Positions 32,627-41,410 of a stretch of 64,000 bases of DNA are shown piece after piece. The position numbers and the translations under genes were made by a program. Source of the DNA: Lysobacter oculi (GTDB lineage Bacteria; Pseudomonadota; Gammaproteobacteria; Xanthomonadales; Xanthomonadaceae). The stretch's first letter is position 1; every line of letters begins with the position of its first letter. Where the stretch lies: positions 1,622,001 through 1,686,000 of the forward strand of contig NZ_CP029556.1 in NCBI RefSeq assembly GCF_003293695.1, written 5' to 3'. The notes under the pieces were generated by a model. The model was not told the DNA's origin. It saw only the letters and a program-made list of their open reading frames with translations, and searched no databases.

Positions 32627-32655
32627 CAATGGTGGCGATGCCGCGTTAATTCAAC
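32627..32655 (-). promoter_or_regulatory. Candidate sigma-32 (heat-shock) promoter of clpB
   Basis: On the minus strand GTTGAAT (complement of 32649-32655) is followed after 14 nt by CACCATTG (32627-32634). This compares with CTTGAAA and CCCCATNT of sigma-32 promoters at an accepted spacing. It would give a leader of about 65 nt. ClpB is a classical sigma-32 target, which supports the reading, but the match is partial. Confidence 0.4.
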
Positions 32656-32693
32656 GTCGAAGGCGCTTTCCGGGCCCTCCGCCGCGGCGGTTT

Positions 32694-33239
32694 TCAGTCG
32701 TCGTTGGCCGCCACCGGCATCAGCCAGCCGTGATAGCGCACCAGCCGCCCGAGCAACGGCAGGCGCGCTTCGACCTCGAAGCCGTAGTGGCCATCGTCAT
32801 CGTGTTCGCGGCAGCGCACCTCATCCAGCCAACTCGCCGGCACGGGCAGGATGCCGAACATCCGCGCGCGCTCGGCCACCCAATGCAGGTCGCTGTCGAT
32901 GCGGCAGAGCCGGAAGTGGAAGGTGGCCGGGCCCAGCCGCTCGCGCAGCTGGCCGTTGTCGAAACTCAGTCGCGAGCGCATCGGCTTGCCGCCGAACCCG
33001 CGCAGCCAGGTTTCCTTCGCGCCACCGGCATCGAACTCCACCGTGATCGGCGCATCGGTCATCGCCGGCGGCAGCCGCATCAGCGCGCCGGCCAGCCGGC
33101 CCAGCGGGTTGCGGCCACGCTCCACGCTGAAACGGCCTTCGTAGCGGAACCGGCCCTGTCGCGCGTGCAGCGCCTTGACCTCGGGCGCGAGGTAGTAGAA
33201 CTCGGCGCCGAGCAGGCGCTGGAACAGGGTCGGCGTCAT
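32694..33239 (-). CDS. DUF4166-domain protein
   Basis: The 181-residue product resembles the DUF4166 family in its ordered blocks: LGAEFYYLAPEVKALHARQGRFRYEGRF near the N-terminus, NPLGRLAGALMRLPPA, ETWLRGFGGKPMRS and the C-terminal ARLPLLGRLVRYHGWLMPV. No membrane helix or signal is obvious. Function is unknown. The ATG at 33239 overlaps the pgeF stop as ATGA; a GTG three codons upstream is less likely. Confidence 0.8.
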   Translation of the reverse strand: MTPTLFQRLLGAEFYYLAPEVKALHARQGRFRYEGRFSVERGRNPLGRLAGALMRLPPAMTDAPITVEFDAGGAKETWLRGFGGKPMRSRLSFDNGQLRERLGPATFHFRLCRIDSDLHWVAERARMFGILPVPASWLDEVRCREHDDDGHYGFEVEARLPLLGRLVRYHGWLMPVAANDD

Positions 33240-33991
33240 GCCAGCCACGCGAGCGTGGCGATGCGGCCGCCGATGCCGTCGCGGCGATGCGAGAAGAACG
33301 CATCGGCTTCGCGGATGGTGCAGTGGTCGCCGCCGTGGATATCGGCGGGCGCCATGCCTGCGGCGGCCAGTCGACGTCGCGCGAGGGCGTACAGATCGAC
33401 CTTCCAGTGGCCGGGCCGGGTAGGGGTGAAGGCGGCTTCCGCACCGGCATCGCCACCCACGAAGGCATCGCGGACTTCCGCGCCGATCTCGTAGGCCTGC
33501 GGGCCCGCCGCCGGGCCGAGCCAGGCGATGACATCGTGCGGCGCGGTCTTCATCGCCGAGAGCGTCGCTTCCAGCACGCCCGCGGCCAGCCCGCGCCAGC
33601 CGGCATGGGCGGCGGCGATCTCGTCACCATCGCGGGCGGCGAACACCACCGGCAGGCAGTCGGCGGTGAGGATGGCCAGCACCACGCCGCGCGTGTCGGT
33701 GACGGCGGCATCGGCCTCCGGCTCATCGCCCGCCTCCGAAGCGTCATCGAAATACATCGCCCGTGTGCCATGCACCTGCCGCAGCCAGCGCGGCGCCGAA
33801 GGCAGATCCAGCAACCCGCCCAGCTGGCGGCGGTTTTCCAGCGCATCGGCCAATGCGTCGCCGTTGCGCAGGCCCATGTTGAAGGTGTCGAAGGGCGGCT
33901 TCGACACGCCCGCGCCGTGGCGCAAGGTGGTCAAGGCATGGACGCCGGATGGCGCCGGCCAATCGGCTTCGATAAACGGACGCGCAGTCAC
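33236..33991 (-). CDS. pgeF: Peptidoglycan-editing factor / purine nucleoside phosphorylase PgeF (YfiH)
   Basis: PgeF (YfiH, multicopper-oxidase-fold family DUF152) has been reported both as a purine nucleoside phosphorylase/deaminase and as an enzyme keeping L-Ala in the muropeptide stem. The 251-residue product has [16 protein letters not shown], the metal-site segments TADCLPV and [12 protein letters not shown] (Cys and His ligands), [13 protein letters not shown] and a terminal SHRRDG. The start is GTG, overlapping the rluD stop as GTGA. The rluD-pgeF order matches many gammaproteobacteria, often with clpB nearby. Confidence 0.93.
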   Translation of the reverse strand: MTARPFIEADWPAPSGVHALTTLRHGAGVSKPPFDTFNMGLRNGDALADALENRRQLGGLLDLPSAPRWLRQVHGTRAMYFDDASEAGDEPEADAAVTDTRGVVLAILTADCLPVVFAARDGDEIAAAHAGWRGLAAGVLEATLSAMKTAPHDVIAWLGPAAGPQAYEIGAEVRDAFVGGDAGAEAAFTPTRPGHWKVDLYALARRRLAAAGMAPADIHGGDHCTIREADAFFSHRRDGIGGRIATLAWLA

Positions 33992-34974
33992 CGCCGCTGC
34001 GCTTCGTTGAAGGCGGCGGTGTCGTCACGCATCGCCTTCATCAGCGCGCGCATGTCGGCAGGCACCGGCGCTTCGGCCCGGACCGGCAGGCCGGTGACCG
34101 GATGCGCGAATTCCAGCGCCTCGGCATGCAGGGCCTGGCGGCGGAAACCGCGCAAGGCGCCGACCAGTTCCTCGCTGGCGCCCTTCGGCAGCTTGAGCGC
34201 GCCGCCGTACAGCGGGTCGCCGATGATCGGGTGACGCAGGTGCTGCATGTGCACGCGGATCTGGTGGGTGCGCCCGGTTTCCAGCCGGCATTCCAGCGCG
34301 GTATGGGCGCGGAAGCGTTCACGCAGGCGGTAATGGGTGACGGCGTCGCGGCCGTCCTCGCGCACGGTCATGCGCAGGCGGTCACGCGGATGGCGGTCGA
34401 TGGGCGCGTCGGCGGTGCCGCCCGAGACCAGCGCGCCGGCGACGACGGCCAGGTACTGGCGATGCACGTCGCGGGCCGAGAGCATCTCGACCAGTCTGGT
34501 CTGCGCCGGCAGCGTGCGCGCCACCACCATCACCCCGGAGGTGTCCTTGTCGAGGCGGTGGACGATGCCGGCCCGCGGCAGCGCGTTGAGCGAGGGGTCG
34601 CGGTAGAGCAGCGCGTTGACCAGGGTGCCGTCGGGGTTGCCGGCGCCGGGGTGGACCACCAGCCCGGCCGGCTTGTTGATGACGAAGACCGCATCGTCCT
34701 CGTACAGGACATCGAGCGGGATGTCCTGCGGCACGGCCTCGGTCTCGATGCCGAGCACCGCGACCAGGGTCACCTGCTCGCCGCCGTAGACCGGATCGCG
34801 CGGGCGCGCCGGCTTGCCGTCCAGCAGCGCATCGCCGGACTTGATCCAGCCGGCCAGCCGCGAGCGCGAGAAGTCGGGAAAGAGTTCGGCCAGCACGGCA
34901 TCGAAACGACGCCCCGCGGCACCGTCGGGGACAACGGCATGCAACGTGCCGGATTCGGGGGTTTTATCGTTCAT
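33988..34974 (-). CDS. rluD: 23S rRNA pseudouridine synthase RluD
   Basis: RluD forms pseudouridines in helix 69 of 23S rRNA. The 328-residue product has an N-terminal S4 RNA-binding domain (about 15-80, [20 protein letters not shown]) and the RluA-family catalytic domain with the Asp nucleophile in [17 protein letters not shown], plus [13 protein letters not shown] and [11 protein letters not shown]. The ATG at 34974 yields the usual length; the longer open frame runs into the bamD upstream region. It is divergent from bamD (110 bp), as is common. Confidence 0.96.
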   Translation of the reverse strand: MNDKTPESGTLHAVVPDGAAGRRFDAVLAELFPDFSRSRLAGWIKSGDALLDGKPARPRDPVYGGEQVTLVAVLGIETEAVPQDIPLDVLYEDDAVFVINKPAGLVVHPGAGNPDGTLVNALLYRDPSLNALPRAGIVHRLDKDTSGVMVVARTLPAQTRLVEMLSARDVHRQYLAVVAGALVSGGTADAPIDRHPRDRLRMTVREDGRDAVTHYRLRERFRAHTALECRLETGRTHQIRVHMQHLRHPIIGDPLYGGALKLPKGASEELVGALRGFRRQALHAEALEFAHPVTGLPVRAEAPVPADMRALMKAMRDDTAAFNEAQRR

Positions 34975-35084
34975 CAGGATGCGGATCTTCGGCCGGCGGA
35001 CGTTTTTGCCGGATTCATGCTCCAAAGGCGGGAGCCGGGCCGGCTGGGCTATTATCACCGCTTCCGCACGACTCCCCTGCCGAC

Positions 35085-35957
35085 ATGTCCCCACGCTTCG
35101 ACGCGCGCCCGCTTGCCCGTACCCTGCTGTTGCTGCTGATCGTCGTCTTTGCCGGCAGCGGTTGCGCCCGCATGGGCAAGATGTTCAAGAAGGATGGCCA
35201 GAACGAAGGCCTGCCGGTCGAGACGCTGTACGACAAGGCGCACGGCCAGATGGAGCGCGGCAACTACGGCAGCGCCGAGGAAACCTTCAAGCGCCTCATC
35301 GCCCAGTACCCGTACGGCCCCTACGCCGAGCAGGCGCTGATGGAAACCGCCTACGCGCAGTACAAGTCCGGCAAGAACGACGAGGCGGTGTCGAGCGTCG
35401 ACCGCTTCCTGCGGACCTACCCGACCCACAAGAACGTCCCCTACATCTATTACCTGCGCGGCCTGGCCAACCAGGCCCGCAACACGGTGTTCCTGCAGAA
35501 GGTGTTCGCGCTCGACATGGCCGGCCGCGACCTGGCCGCGCCGATGCAGGCCTACAGCGACTTCGGCCTGGTGGTCGAGCGCTACGGCAACAGCCGCTAC
35601 GCCGCCGACGCCCGCGAGCGCATGGTCTTCCTGCGCAACCAGTTCGCGCGCCACGAGCTCAACACCTCGGTCTACTACCTGCGCCGCGGCGCCTGGGTGG
35701 CCGCCGCCGACCGCGCCAAGTACCTGCTGGAAACCTACCCGCAGAGCGAGTACCAGAACGACGCCGTCGCCGTGCTGGCCGAAACCTATACCCGCCTCGG
35801 CAACACCACGCTGGCCGATGACGCCAAGCGCGTGCTGCTGCAGAACGACCCGCAGCACCCGTGGCTGCAGGGCGGCTGGCCGAAGAACCCGTCGGTGTTC
35901 CAGCGCCTCAACCCGTTCGCCCGCGAAGGCGTGCCGGAACGCGCGAAGGCCGAGTGA
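35085..35957 (+). CDS. bamD: Outer-membrane assembly lipoprotein BamD
   Basis: BamD is an essential lipoprotein of the BAM complex that inserts beta-barrel proteins. The 290-residue product has a lipoprotein signal with a GSGC lipobox (acylated Cys27) and tetratricopeptide repeats across about 45-265, with family blocks [19 protein letters not shown] (start of TPR1), [17 protein letters not shown] and [20 protein letters not shown]. Length is slightly above average owing to a C-terminal tail. A strong terminator follows 20 bp after the stop. Confidence 0.96.
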   Translation: MSPRFDARPLARTLLLLLIVVFAGSGCARMGKMFKKDGQNEGLPVETLYDKAHGQMERGNYGSAEETFKRLIAQYPYGPYAEQALMETAYAQYKSGKNDEAVSSVDRFLRTYPTHKNVPYIYYLRGLANQARNTVFLQKVFALDMAGRDLAAPMQAYSDFGLVVERYGNSRYAADARERMVFLRNQFARHELNTSVYYLRRGAWVAAADRAKYLLETYPQSEYQNDAVAVLAETYTRLGNTTLADDAKRVLLQNDPQHPWLQGGWPKNPSVFQRLNPFAREGVPERAKAE

Positions 35958-35978
35958 TTCCGGCCTTCCCGGTCAAGG

Positions 35979-36005
35979 AAAAAGCCGCCTTCTGGCGGCT
36001 TTTTT
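35979..36005. terminator. Bidirectional intrinsic terminator between bamD and nadE
   Basis: A stem AGCCGCC/GGCGGCT (35983-35989 and 35994-36000, 4-nt loop) is flanked by an A-run before and a T-run after, so it can stop transcription from bamD (plus) and from nadE (minus), which converge here. Confidence 0.92.
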
Positions 36006-36032
36006 CATGGCGATGCGGCTTCGGGCCGGCGC

Positions 36033-37664
36033 TCAGCCGCGCCAGCCGCTGGTGATCGGATAGCGCCGCTCGCGCCCGAAGGCACGCCGCGACACCTTCG
36101 GCCCCGGTGCGGCCTGGTGCCGCTTCCACTCGCCGATGCGCACCAGCCGGACCACCTTGTCCACCGTCGCGGCATCGAAGCCGGCGACGACGATCTCGTC
36201 GCGCGACTGCTCCTGGTCCACGTGGCGCATCAGAATGGCGTCCAGCACGTCGTAGGGCGGCAGCGAATCCTGGTCTTTCTGGTTGTCGCGCAATTCGGCG
36301 CTCGGCGGCCGCTCGATCACCGCGTTCGGGATCACTTCCATGCCACCCACCGTGTTGCGCCAGCGCGACAGCGCGAACACCTCGGTCTTGTAGAGATCCT
36401 TGATCGGCGCGTAGCCGCCGCACATGTCGCCATAGATCGTGGCGTAACCCACCGCGTACTCGCTCTTGTTGCCGGTGGTCAGCAGCAGCCCGCCGAACTT
36501 GTTGGACAGCGCCATCAGCATCGCGCCGCGGATGCGCGACTGCAGGTTCTCCTCGGTCACGTCGACCGGCTGGCCTTCGAAGGTGTCGGCCAGCGTGTCG
36601 AGGTAGGCCTGGAACGGCTTCTCGATCGGCAGCGCCATCAGCTTCACGCCCAGCGCGTCGCACTGTGCCTGCGCCAGGTCGTTGCTCAAGCCCGCGGTAT
36701 AGCGCGAAGGCATCCGTACCGCGGTGACGTTGCCGGCACCCAGCGCATCCACGGCCAGCGCCAGCACCATCGAGGAATCGATGCCGCCGGACAGGCCCAG
36801 CCACACCTTCGAGAATCCGTTCTTGCCGCAGTAGTCGCGGATGCCGCGCACGATGGCGCGCCAGGCCAGCGCGTCGCGCGACTCGTCGCCGTCGTCCATC
36901 CACAGCACCGGGGTGAACCGGCGCGCGTCGGCGTCGTAGTCGACCACCAGCCACTGGTCGGTGAACGCGGCCGCCGCCGGCGAGGCCTGCCCGTCCGCAT
37001 CGCACACCACCGAGGCGCCATCGAACACCACCGCGTCCTGCCCGCCGACCACGTTGAGGTAGGCAATGCCGACGCCGGTCTCGCGCGTGCGCTGGGCGAG
37101 CAGGGCGTCGCGCTGGGCATGCTTGTCGCGCTCGAACGGCGATGCGTTCGGCACCAGCACCAGCCGCGCGCCGGCGGCGACGGTGGAAGCGATCGGCTCG
37201 GCGAACCACAGGTCCTCGCAGATCAGCAAGCCGACCGGCACGCCGCCCACCTCGAACACGCAGTCGTCGCGGTCCGGATCGACATCGAAATAACGGCGCT
37301 CGTCGAACACCGCGTAATTCGGCAATTCGCGCTTGCGGTAGGTGTGCGCGATGCCGCCCTCGCGCAGCACGCTGGCCGCGTTGTAGACCACGCTGCCGGC
37401 CGCCTGCGGCCAGCCGACGATGGCGACGATCCCGGTCGTGGCCTTCGCCACCTCGCCGATCGCCGTCTCGCAGGCGCGCAGGAACGATGGCCGGTACAGC
37501 AGGTCCTCCGGCGGATAGCCGCAGAGCGCGAGCTCGGGAAACAGCACGATGTCGGCGCCGTGCTCGTCGCGCGCCACCGCGATCATCTCTGCGATGCGGC
37601 GCGCGTTGCCGGCGACGTCGCCGACCGGAAAATCGAACTGGGCAAGGGCGATGCGAAGGTTCAT
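36033..37664 (-). CDS. nadE: Glutamine-dependent NAD+ synthetase NadE
   Basis: NadE converts nicotinate adenine dinucleotide to NAD with ATP and glutamine. The 543-residue product joins an N-terminal nitrilase-type glutaminase (1-255; catalytic Glu in LFPELALCGYPPEDLL, Lys in YRKRELPN, Cys in LLICEDLWF) to a C-terminal ammonia-dependent synthetase (about 265-543; P-loop GLSGGIDSSMVLAL). The C-terminal PITSGWRG is typical of this type. The two-domain form needs no separate amidotransferase. Confidence 0.97.
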   Translation of the reverse strand: MNLRIALAQFDFPVGDVAGNARRIAEMIAVARDEHGADIVLFPELALCGYPPEDLLYRPSFLRACETAIGEVAKATTGIVAIVGWPQAAGSVVYNAASVLREGGIAHTYRKRELPNYAVFDERRYFDVDPDRDDCVFEVGGVPVGLLICEDLWFAEPIASTVAAGARLVLVPNASPFERDKHAQRDALLAQRTRETGVGIAYLNVVGGQDAVVFDGASVVCDADGQASPAAAAFTDQWLVVDYDADARRFTPVLWMDDGDESRDALAWRAIVRGIRDYCGKNGFSKVWLGLSGGIDSSMVLALAVDALGAGNVTAVRMPSRYTAGLSNDLAQAQCDALGVKLMALPIEKPFQAYLDTLADTFEGQPVDVTEENLQSRIRGAMLMALSNKFGGLLLTTGNKSEYAVGYATIYGDMCGGYAPIKDLYKTEVFALSRWRNTVGGMEVIPNAVIERPPSAELRDNQKDQDSLPPYDVLDAILMRHVDQEQSRDEIVVAGFDAATVDKVVRLVRIGEWKRHQAAPGPKVSRRAFGRERRYPITSGWRG

Positions 37665-37715
37665 GCGACGAGTCTAGCGGACACCTTGCACGGGGGTTGC
37701 GTGGCCGCTTCGTCC

Positions 37716-39095
37716 TCACTGTCCCCTGAACACGACTTCGGCCTGGTCATCGCCGCTCCGCACGCGGAACCAGCGCAGGATGCGTTCGCGTGACTCCGCG
37801 GCCAGAGGCTGCGGGCTCGCCACCGTCAGCTGGACCAGGGGCTGCCGGTTGCCGTCCGCATCGATGCGGGAGCCCTGGCTCACCCCGACCATGCCGACAC
37901 CCGGTTCCTGCGCACGGAGCTCGTCGGCGATGGCGGCGGCCTGTGACGCCATCGCGTTCCGGTCATGCAATGCCTGCTCGGCCGCCTTCAACTTCCGCTC
38001 CATGTCCGCCAGCGTGGCCTGCCCCTGCTGGATCACGTCGCCCAGCAGCTGCGTGCGCAACGCACCGACGTCGAGCGGCTCATTGCTGCGGGTCTGGTGC
38101 AGCCGGATGCGCGTGCCCGCCAAGCCCATGGGCGCCAGCCGGCTTTCGATGCGCGTCAGGTTCTCGTTCGAGACCGGATTGCCGACCAGCGACACGTCGA
38201 TGACGCGCGCCGAAGCATCGATCCGCGTATCCACCACGAAGGCATCGCGGAACGCGAATGCCTCGCGCACGAAGTCGCCTGCGCGGGCACGGTAGACCTC
38301 ATCCTTCACCAGGTTCACGGCCAGATAGATGCTCGGCAACAGGGTGGCGACGGCCACCAGCCACATCGCCATGCCGACGCGACGCTCGGTCCTGGCATCG
38401 ACGAACGACTGCCGCGGCAGGCGCAGCAGGCGGATCCCGATGAACGTGGCCAGCGCGATGAAGACGCAGTTGATCGAATACAGGTAGAACGCGCCGCCGA
38501 ACCAGCGCCATTCCCTGGTCGCCAGGCCGTAGCCGGCCGTGCACAGCGGCGGCATCAGCGCGGTGGCGATCGCCATGCCCGGGATGACGTTGGACTTCTC
38601 CTCGCGGGTCACGCCGATGATCCCCGCCATGCCGCCGAACAATGCGATCAGCACGTCCCACAGCGTCGGCGAGGTGCGGGCCAGCAGCTCCGATTGCGCT
38701 TCCGAGAGCGGCGTCAGCATGAAGTACAGCGCGGACACCACCAGGCCGATGACCGTGGACAGCGCCAGATTGAGTAGCGCCCGCCGCAGCAGGCCGAAGT
38801 CGTGCACCGCCACCCCGTGCCCGACGCCCATGATCGGGCCCATCAAGGGCGAGATCAGCATCGCGCCGATCACCACCGCGGTGGAATTGACGTTGAGCCC
38901 GATCGCGGCCACCAGGATGGCGAAGATCAGGATCCACGGCGTCGCGCCCTGCAACTCCACGCCCTCGCGGATGCGCCGTTCGATGATGTCGTCCGGCGCC
39001 TTGTCCGAGAGCAGGTTGAACCGGCGCGCCATCAGGCGGCGGAATTCACCGGGTCGTTTGCGCGCAGGCCGCGCTGGCGTGTTTTCGGCGTTCAT
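37716..39095 (-). CDS. DUF389/TIGR00341-family membrane protein
   Basis: The 459-residue product has about six membrane helices in its first 265 residues, including the family signatures ATPWILIFAILVAAIGLNVNS, VIGAMLISPLMGPIMGVGHG and PGMAIATALMPPLCTAGYGLA. The C-terminal half (about 265-459) is hydrophilic with a helical stretch rich in Ala, Gln and Glu (about 350-400). DUF389 proteins are widespread but without a settled role; transport is often guessed. It is followed by nadE (51 bp) and preceded by a terminator that isolates it from sucCD. Confidence 0.9.
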   Translation of the reverse strand: MNAENTPARPARKRPGEFRRLMARRFNLLSDKAPDDIIERRIREGVELQGATPWILIFAILVAAIGLNVNSTAVVIGAMLISPLMGPIMGVGHGVAVHDFGLLRRALLNLALSTVIGLVVSALYFMLTPLSEAQSELLARTSPTLWDVLIALFGGMAGIIGVTREEKSNVIPGMAIATALMPPLCTAGYGLATREWRWFGGAFYLYSINCVFIALATFIGIRLLRLPRQSFVDARTERRVGMAMWLVAVATLLPSIYLAVNLVKDEVYRARAGDFVREAFAFRDAFVVDTRIDASARVIDVSLVGNPVSNENLTRIESRLAPMGLAGTRIRLHQTRSNEPLDVGALRTQLLGDVIQQGQATLADMERKLKAAEQALHDRNAMASQAAAIADELRAQEPGVGMVGVSQGSRIDADGNRQPLVQLTVASPQPLAAESRERILRWFRVRSGDDQAEVVFRGQ

Positions 39096-39131
39096 GGGCG
39101 CATTGTGCCGCCCGCCGTGTCATGGAAAACG

Positions 39132-39158
39132 AAAAAGCCGCCCATCGGGCGGCTTTTT
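39132..39158. terminator. Intrinsic terminator downstream of sucCD
   Basis: A perfect 12-bp stem AAAAAGCCGCCC/GGGCGGCTTTTT (39132-39143 and 39147-39158) with a 3-nt loop and T-runs in both directions. It lies 27 bp past the sucD stop and upstream of the DUF389 gene, so on the minus strand it ends the sucCD transcript. Confidence 0.94.
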
Positions 39159-39184
39159 CTTGTCGTGGCGATGAGGCCTCGCGA

Positions 39185-40060
39185 TTACTTCGCCAGGCGC
39201 TTGGCGATCGCCGCGCCCAGGTCGCCCGGCGACTTCACCGTGGTCACGCCCGCGGCTTCCATCGCCGCGAACTTGCCTTCGGCCGTGCCCGAGCCGCCCG
39301 AGGCGATCGCACCGGCGTGGCCCATGCGCTTGCCCTTCGGGGCCGACGCACCGGCGATGAAGCCGACCACCGGCTTGGTCACGTGCTTGGCGATGTATTC
39401 GGCAGCTTCTTCCTCGGCCGAACCACCGATCTCGCCAACCATGATGATGCCTTCGGTCTGCGGGTCTTCCTGGAACAGTTTCAGCGCGTCGATGAAGTTG
39501 GTGCCGTTGATCGGGTCGCCGCCGATGCCGATGCAGGTGGACTGGCCGAGGCCGGCGTCCGTGGTCTGCTTCACCGCTTCATAGGTCAGCGTGCCCGAAC
39601 GCGACACGATGCCGACCTTGCCCGGCATGTGGATGTGGCCCGGCATGATGCCGATCTTGCACTCGCCGGGGGTGATCACGCCGGGGCAGTTCGGGCCCAC
39701 CAGCACGGTGCCCGGATAGCCCTTCAGCACGTTCTTGACGCGCATCATGTCCAGCACCGGGATGCCTTCGGTGATGCAGACGATGACCTTGATGCCGGAC
39801 GCAGCCGCTTCAAGGATGGCGTCGGCCGCGAACGGCGGCGGCACGTAGATGACGGAGGCATCGGCGCCGGTCTTCTCCACCGCCTGCTGCATGGTGTCGA
39901 ACACCGGCAGGCCGAGGTGCTCGGTACCGCCCTTGCCCGGGGTCACGCCGCCGACCACCTTGGTGCCGTAGTCGAGCATCTGCTGCGCGTGGAAGGTGCC
40001 CTGCGAGCCGGTGAAGCCCTGCACCAGCACCTTCGTGTCCTTGTTGATCAAAACTGCCAT
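39185..40060 (-). CDS. sucD: Succinyl-CoA synthetase alpha subunit SucD
   Basis: SucD forms with SucC the TCA-cycle enzyme that converts succinyl-CoA to succinate with nucleotide phosphorylation. The 291-residue product has the CoA-binding Rossmann domain with [36 protein letters not shown], and the active-site His in [19 protein letters not shown]. Its ATG is preceded by GAGGA. It follows sucC by 23 bp. Confidence 0.98.
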   Translation of the reverse strand: MAVLINKDTKVLVQGFTGSQGTFHAQQMLDYGTKVVGGVTPGKGGTEHLGLPVFDTMQQAVEKTGADASVIYVPPPFAADAILEAAASGIKVIVCITEGIPVLDMMRVKNVLKGYPGTVLVGPNCPGVITPGECKIGIMPGHIHMPGKVGIVSRSGTLTYEAVKQTTDAGLGQSTCIGIGGDPINGTNFIDALKLFQEDPQTEGIIMVGEIGGSAEEEAAEYIAKHVTKPVVGFIAGASAPKGKRMGHAGAIASGGSGTAEGKFAAMEAAGVTTVKSPGDLGAAIAKRLAK

Positions 40061-40083
40061 TTCAGTGTCCTCGAAGGTGGGGG

Positions 40084-41250
40084 TCAGGCGGCGGCAGCGG
40101 CGGCAACCGCCTTCTTCGCGCCATCGTTGATGTCGTCGGCCGGGGTGATGGCCAGGCCGGATTCGGCCAGCAGCTTCTTGCCGGCTTCCACGTTGGTGCC
40201 TTCAAGACGCACGATCACCGGCACCTTGACGCCCACTTCCTTGACCGCGGCGATGATGCCCTCGGCGATCATGTCGCAGCGGACGATGCCGCCGAAGATG
40301 TTGACGAAGATCGCCTTGACGCTCGGCGAGCGCAGGATCAGCTTGAACGCCTCGGTCACCTTCTCCTTGTTGGCGCCGCCGCCGACATCGAGGAAGTTGG
40401 CCGGCTCGCCGCCGTTGAGCTTGATGACGTCCATCGTCGCCATCGCCAGGCCCGCGCCGTTCACCATGCAGGCGATGTCGCCGTCCATGGTCACGTAGTT
40501 CAGGTCGTACTTGGAGGCGAGCACTTCGGTCTCGTCTTCCTGGCGGGTGTCGCGCATCGCCACCAGGTCGGCATGGCGGAAGTTGGCGTTGTCATCGGAA
40601 TTGATCTTGCCGTCGAGGACGGCCAGGTTGCCGTCGTCCAGGATCGCCAGCGGGTTCAGCTCGACCAGGGCCAGGTCCTTGTCGTTGAACAGCTTGTACA
40701 GGCCCAGCATGATCTTGGTCAGCTGGCCGGCCTGCTTGGCGTTGAGGCGCAGCGCGAAGGCCAGGTCACGGCACTGGTAGGCCTGCAGGCCTTCGACGTA
40801 GTTCACGTGCAGGGTCTTGATCGCGTCCGGCTTCTCGGCGGCGACCTGTTCGATGTCCATGCCGCCCTCGGCCGAGGCGATGAAGGTCACCGTCTGCGTG
40901 GCGCGGTCGACCAGCACCGACAGATAGAGTTCCTTGTCGATGTTGGTGGCCTGGGTGACCAGCACGCTGTCCACCGGCAGCTCGACGCCGGCGGTCTGGT
41001 AGGTGGCCATCTTGGTGCCGAGCATCGCCTTGGCGTACTGCTTCACCTCGTCCAGCGTCTTCGCCAGCTTGACGCCGCCGGCCTTGCCGCGGCCACCCGC
41101 GTGGATCTGGGCCTTCACCACCCAGAAGTCGCCGCCGATCGCCTTGGCCGCGGCCACGGCTTCATCGGGGGAGTGGGCAACCTGCCCGGCGGGAACATTG
41201 ATGCCGTAGTCGCCAAACATCTGCTTGGCCTGATATTCGTGGAAATTCAT
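40084..41250 (-). CDS. sucC: Succinyl-CoA synthetase beta subunit SucC
   Basis: SucC carries the nucleotide-grasp and succinate-binding parts of succinyl-CoA synthetase. The 388-residue product begins [17 protein letters not shown], has [18 protein letters not shown] and LELNPLA-type [14 protein letters not shown], and the C-terminal [16 protein letters not shown] and [16 protein letters not shown] ligase signature. It ends in an Ala-rich tail. Divergent from pilS with 160 bp between, as in other xanthomonads. Confidence 0.98.
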   Translation of the reverse strand: MNFHEYQAKQMFGDYGINVPAGQVAHSPDEAVAAAKAIGGDFWVVKAQIHAGGRGKAGGVKLAKTLDEVKQYAKAMLGTKMATYQTAGVELPVDSVLVTQATNIDKELYLSVLVDRATQTVTFIASAEGGMDIEQVAAEKPDAIKTLHVNYVEGLQAYQCRDLAFALRLNAKQAGQLTKIMLGLYKLFNDKDLALVELNPLAILDDGNLAVLDGKINSDDNANFRHADLVAMRDTRQEDETEVLASKYDLNYVTMDGDIACMVNGAGLAMATMDVIKLNGGEPANFLDVGGGANKEKVTEAFKLILRSPSVKAIFVNIFGGIVRCDMIAEGIIAAVKEVGVKVPVIVRLEGTNVEAGKKLLAESGLAITPADDINDGAKKAVAAAAAA

Positions 41251-41310
41251 GGGTCACCAGGATGTGGGAAGACGCGTCCGCCGGCCCCTCGGGGCCGCAG
41301 TGCGCCGGAT

Positions 41311-41339
41311 ATTGTCGCCGATGCGGCCGTGCCGGGCAA
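41311..41339 (-). promoter_or_regulatory. Candidate sigma-70 promoter of sucCD
   Basis: On the minus strand TTGCCC (complement of 41334-41339) and GACAAT (41311-41316) stand 17 bp apart, each matching four of six consensus bases. The start site would be near 41304. The leader would then contain a 7-bp hairpin CGGCCCC/GGGGCCG (41282-41297). Confidence 0.45.
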
Positions 41340-41370
41340 AACCGGCCCCGGCCGGGCACGGGGCCGTGCC

Positions 41371-41376
41371 TATACT
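41371..41376 (+). promoter_or_regulatory. Possible -10 element for pilSR
   Basis: TATACT matches five of six consensus -10 bases and lies 35 bp before the pilS ATG. No convincing -35 hexamer is found at 16-18 bp, so this is weak. Confidence 0.25.
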
Positions 41377-41410
41377 TCGGTGCCGACCCGAGGCCAGCGC
41401 CGGACCCGCG

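Noticed and set aside
35050..35055. TATTAT before bamD as a -10 element
   Set aside because: No acceptable -35 hexamer at 16-18 bp and no extended -10 TG at the right position.
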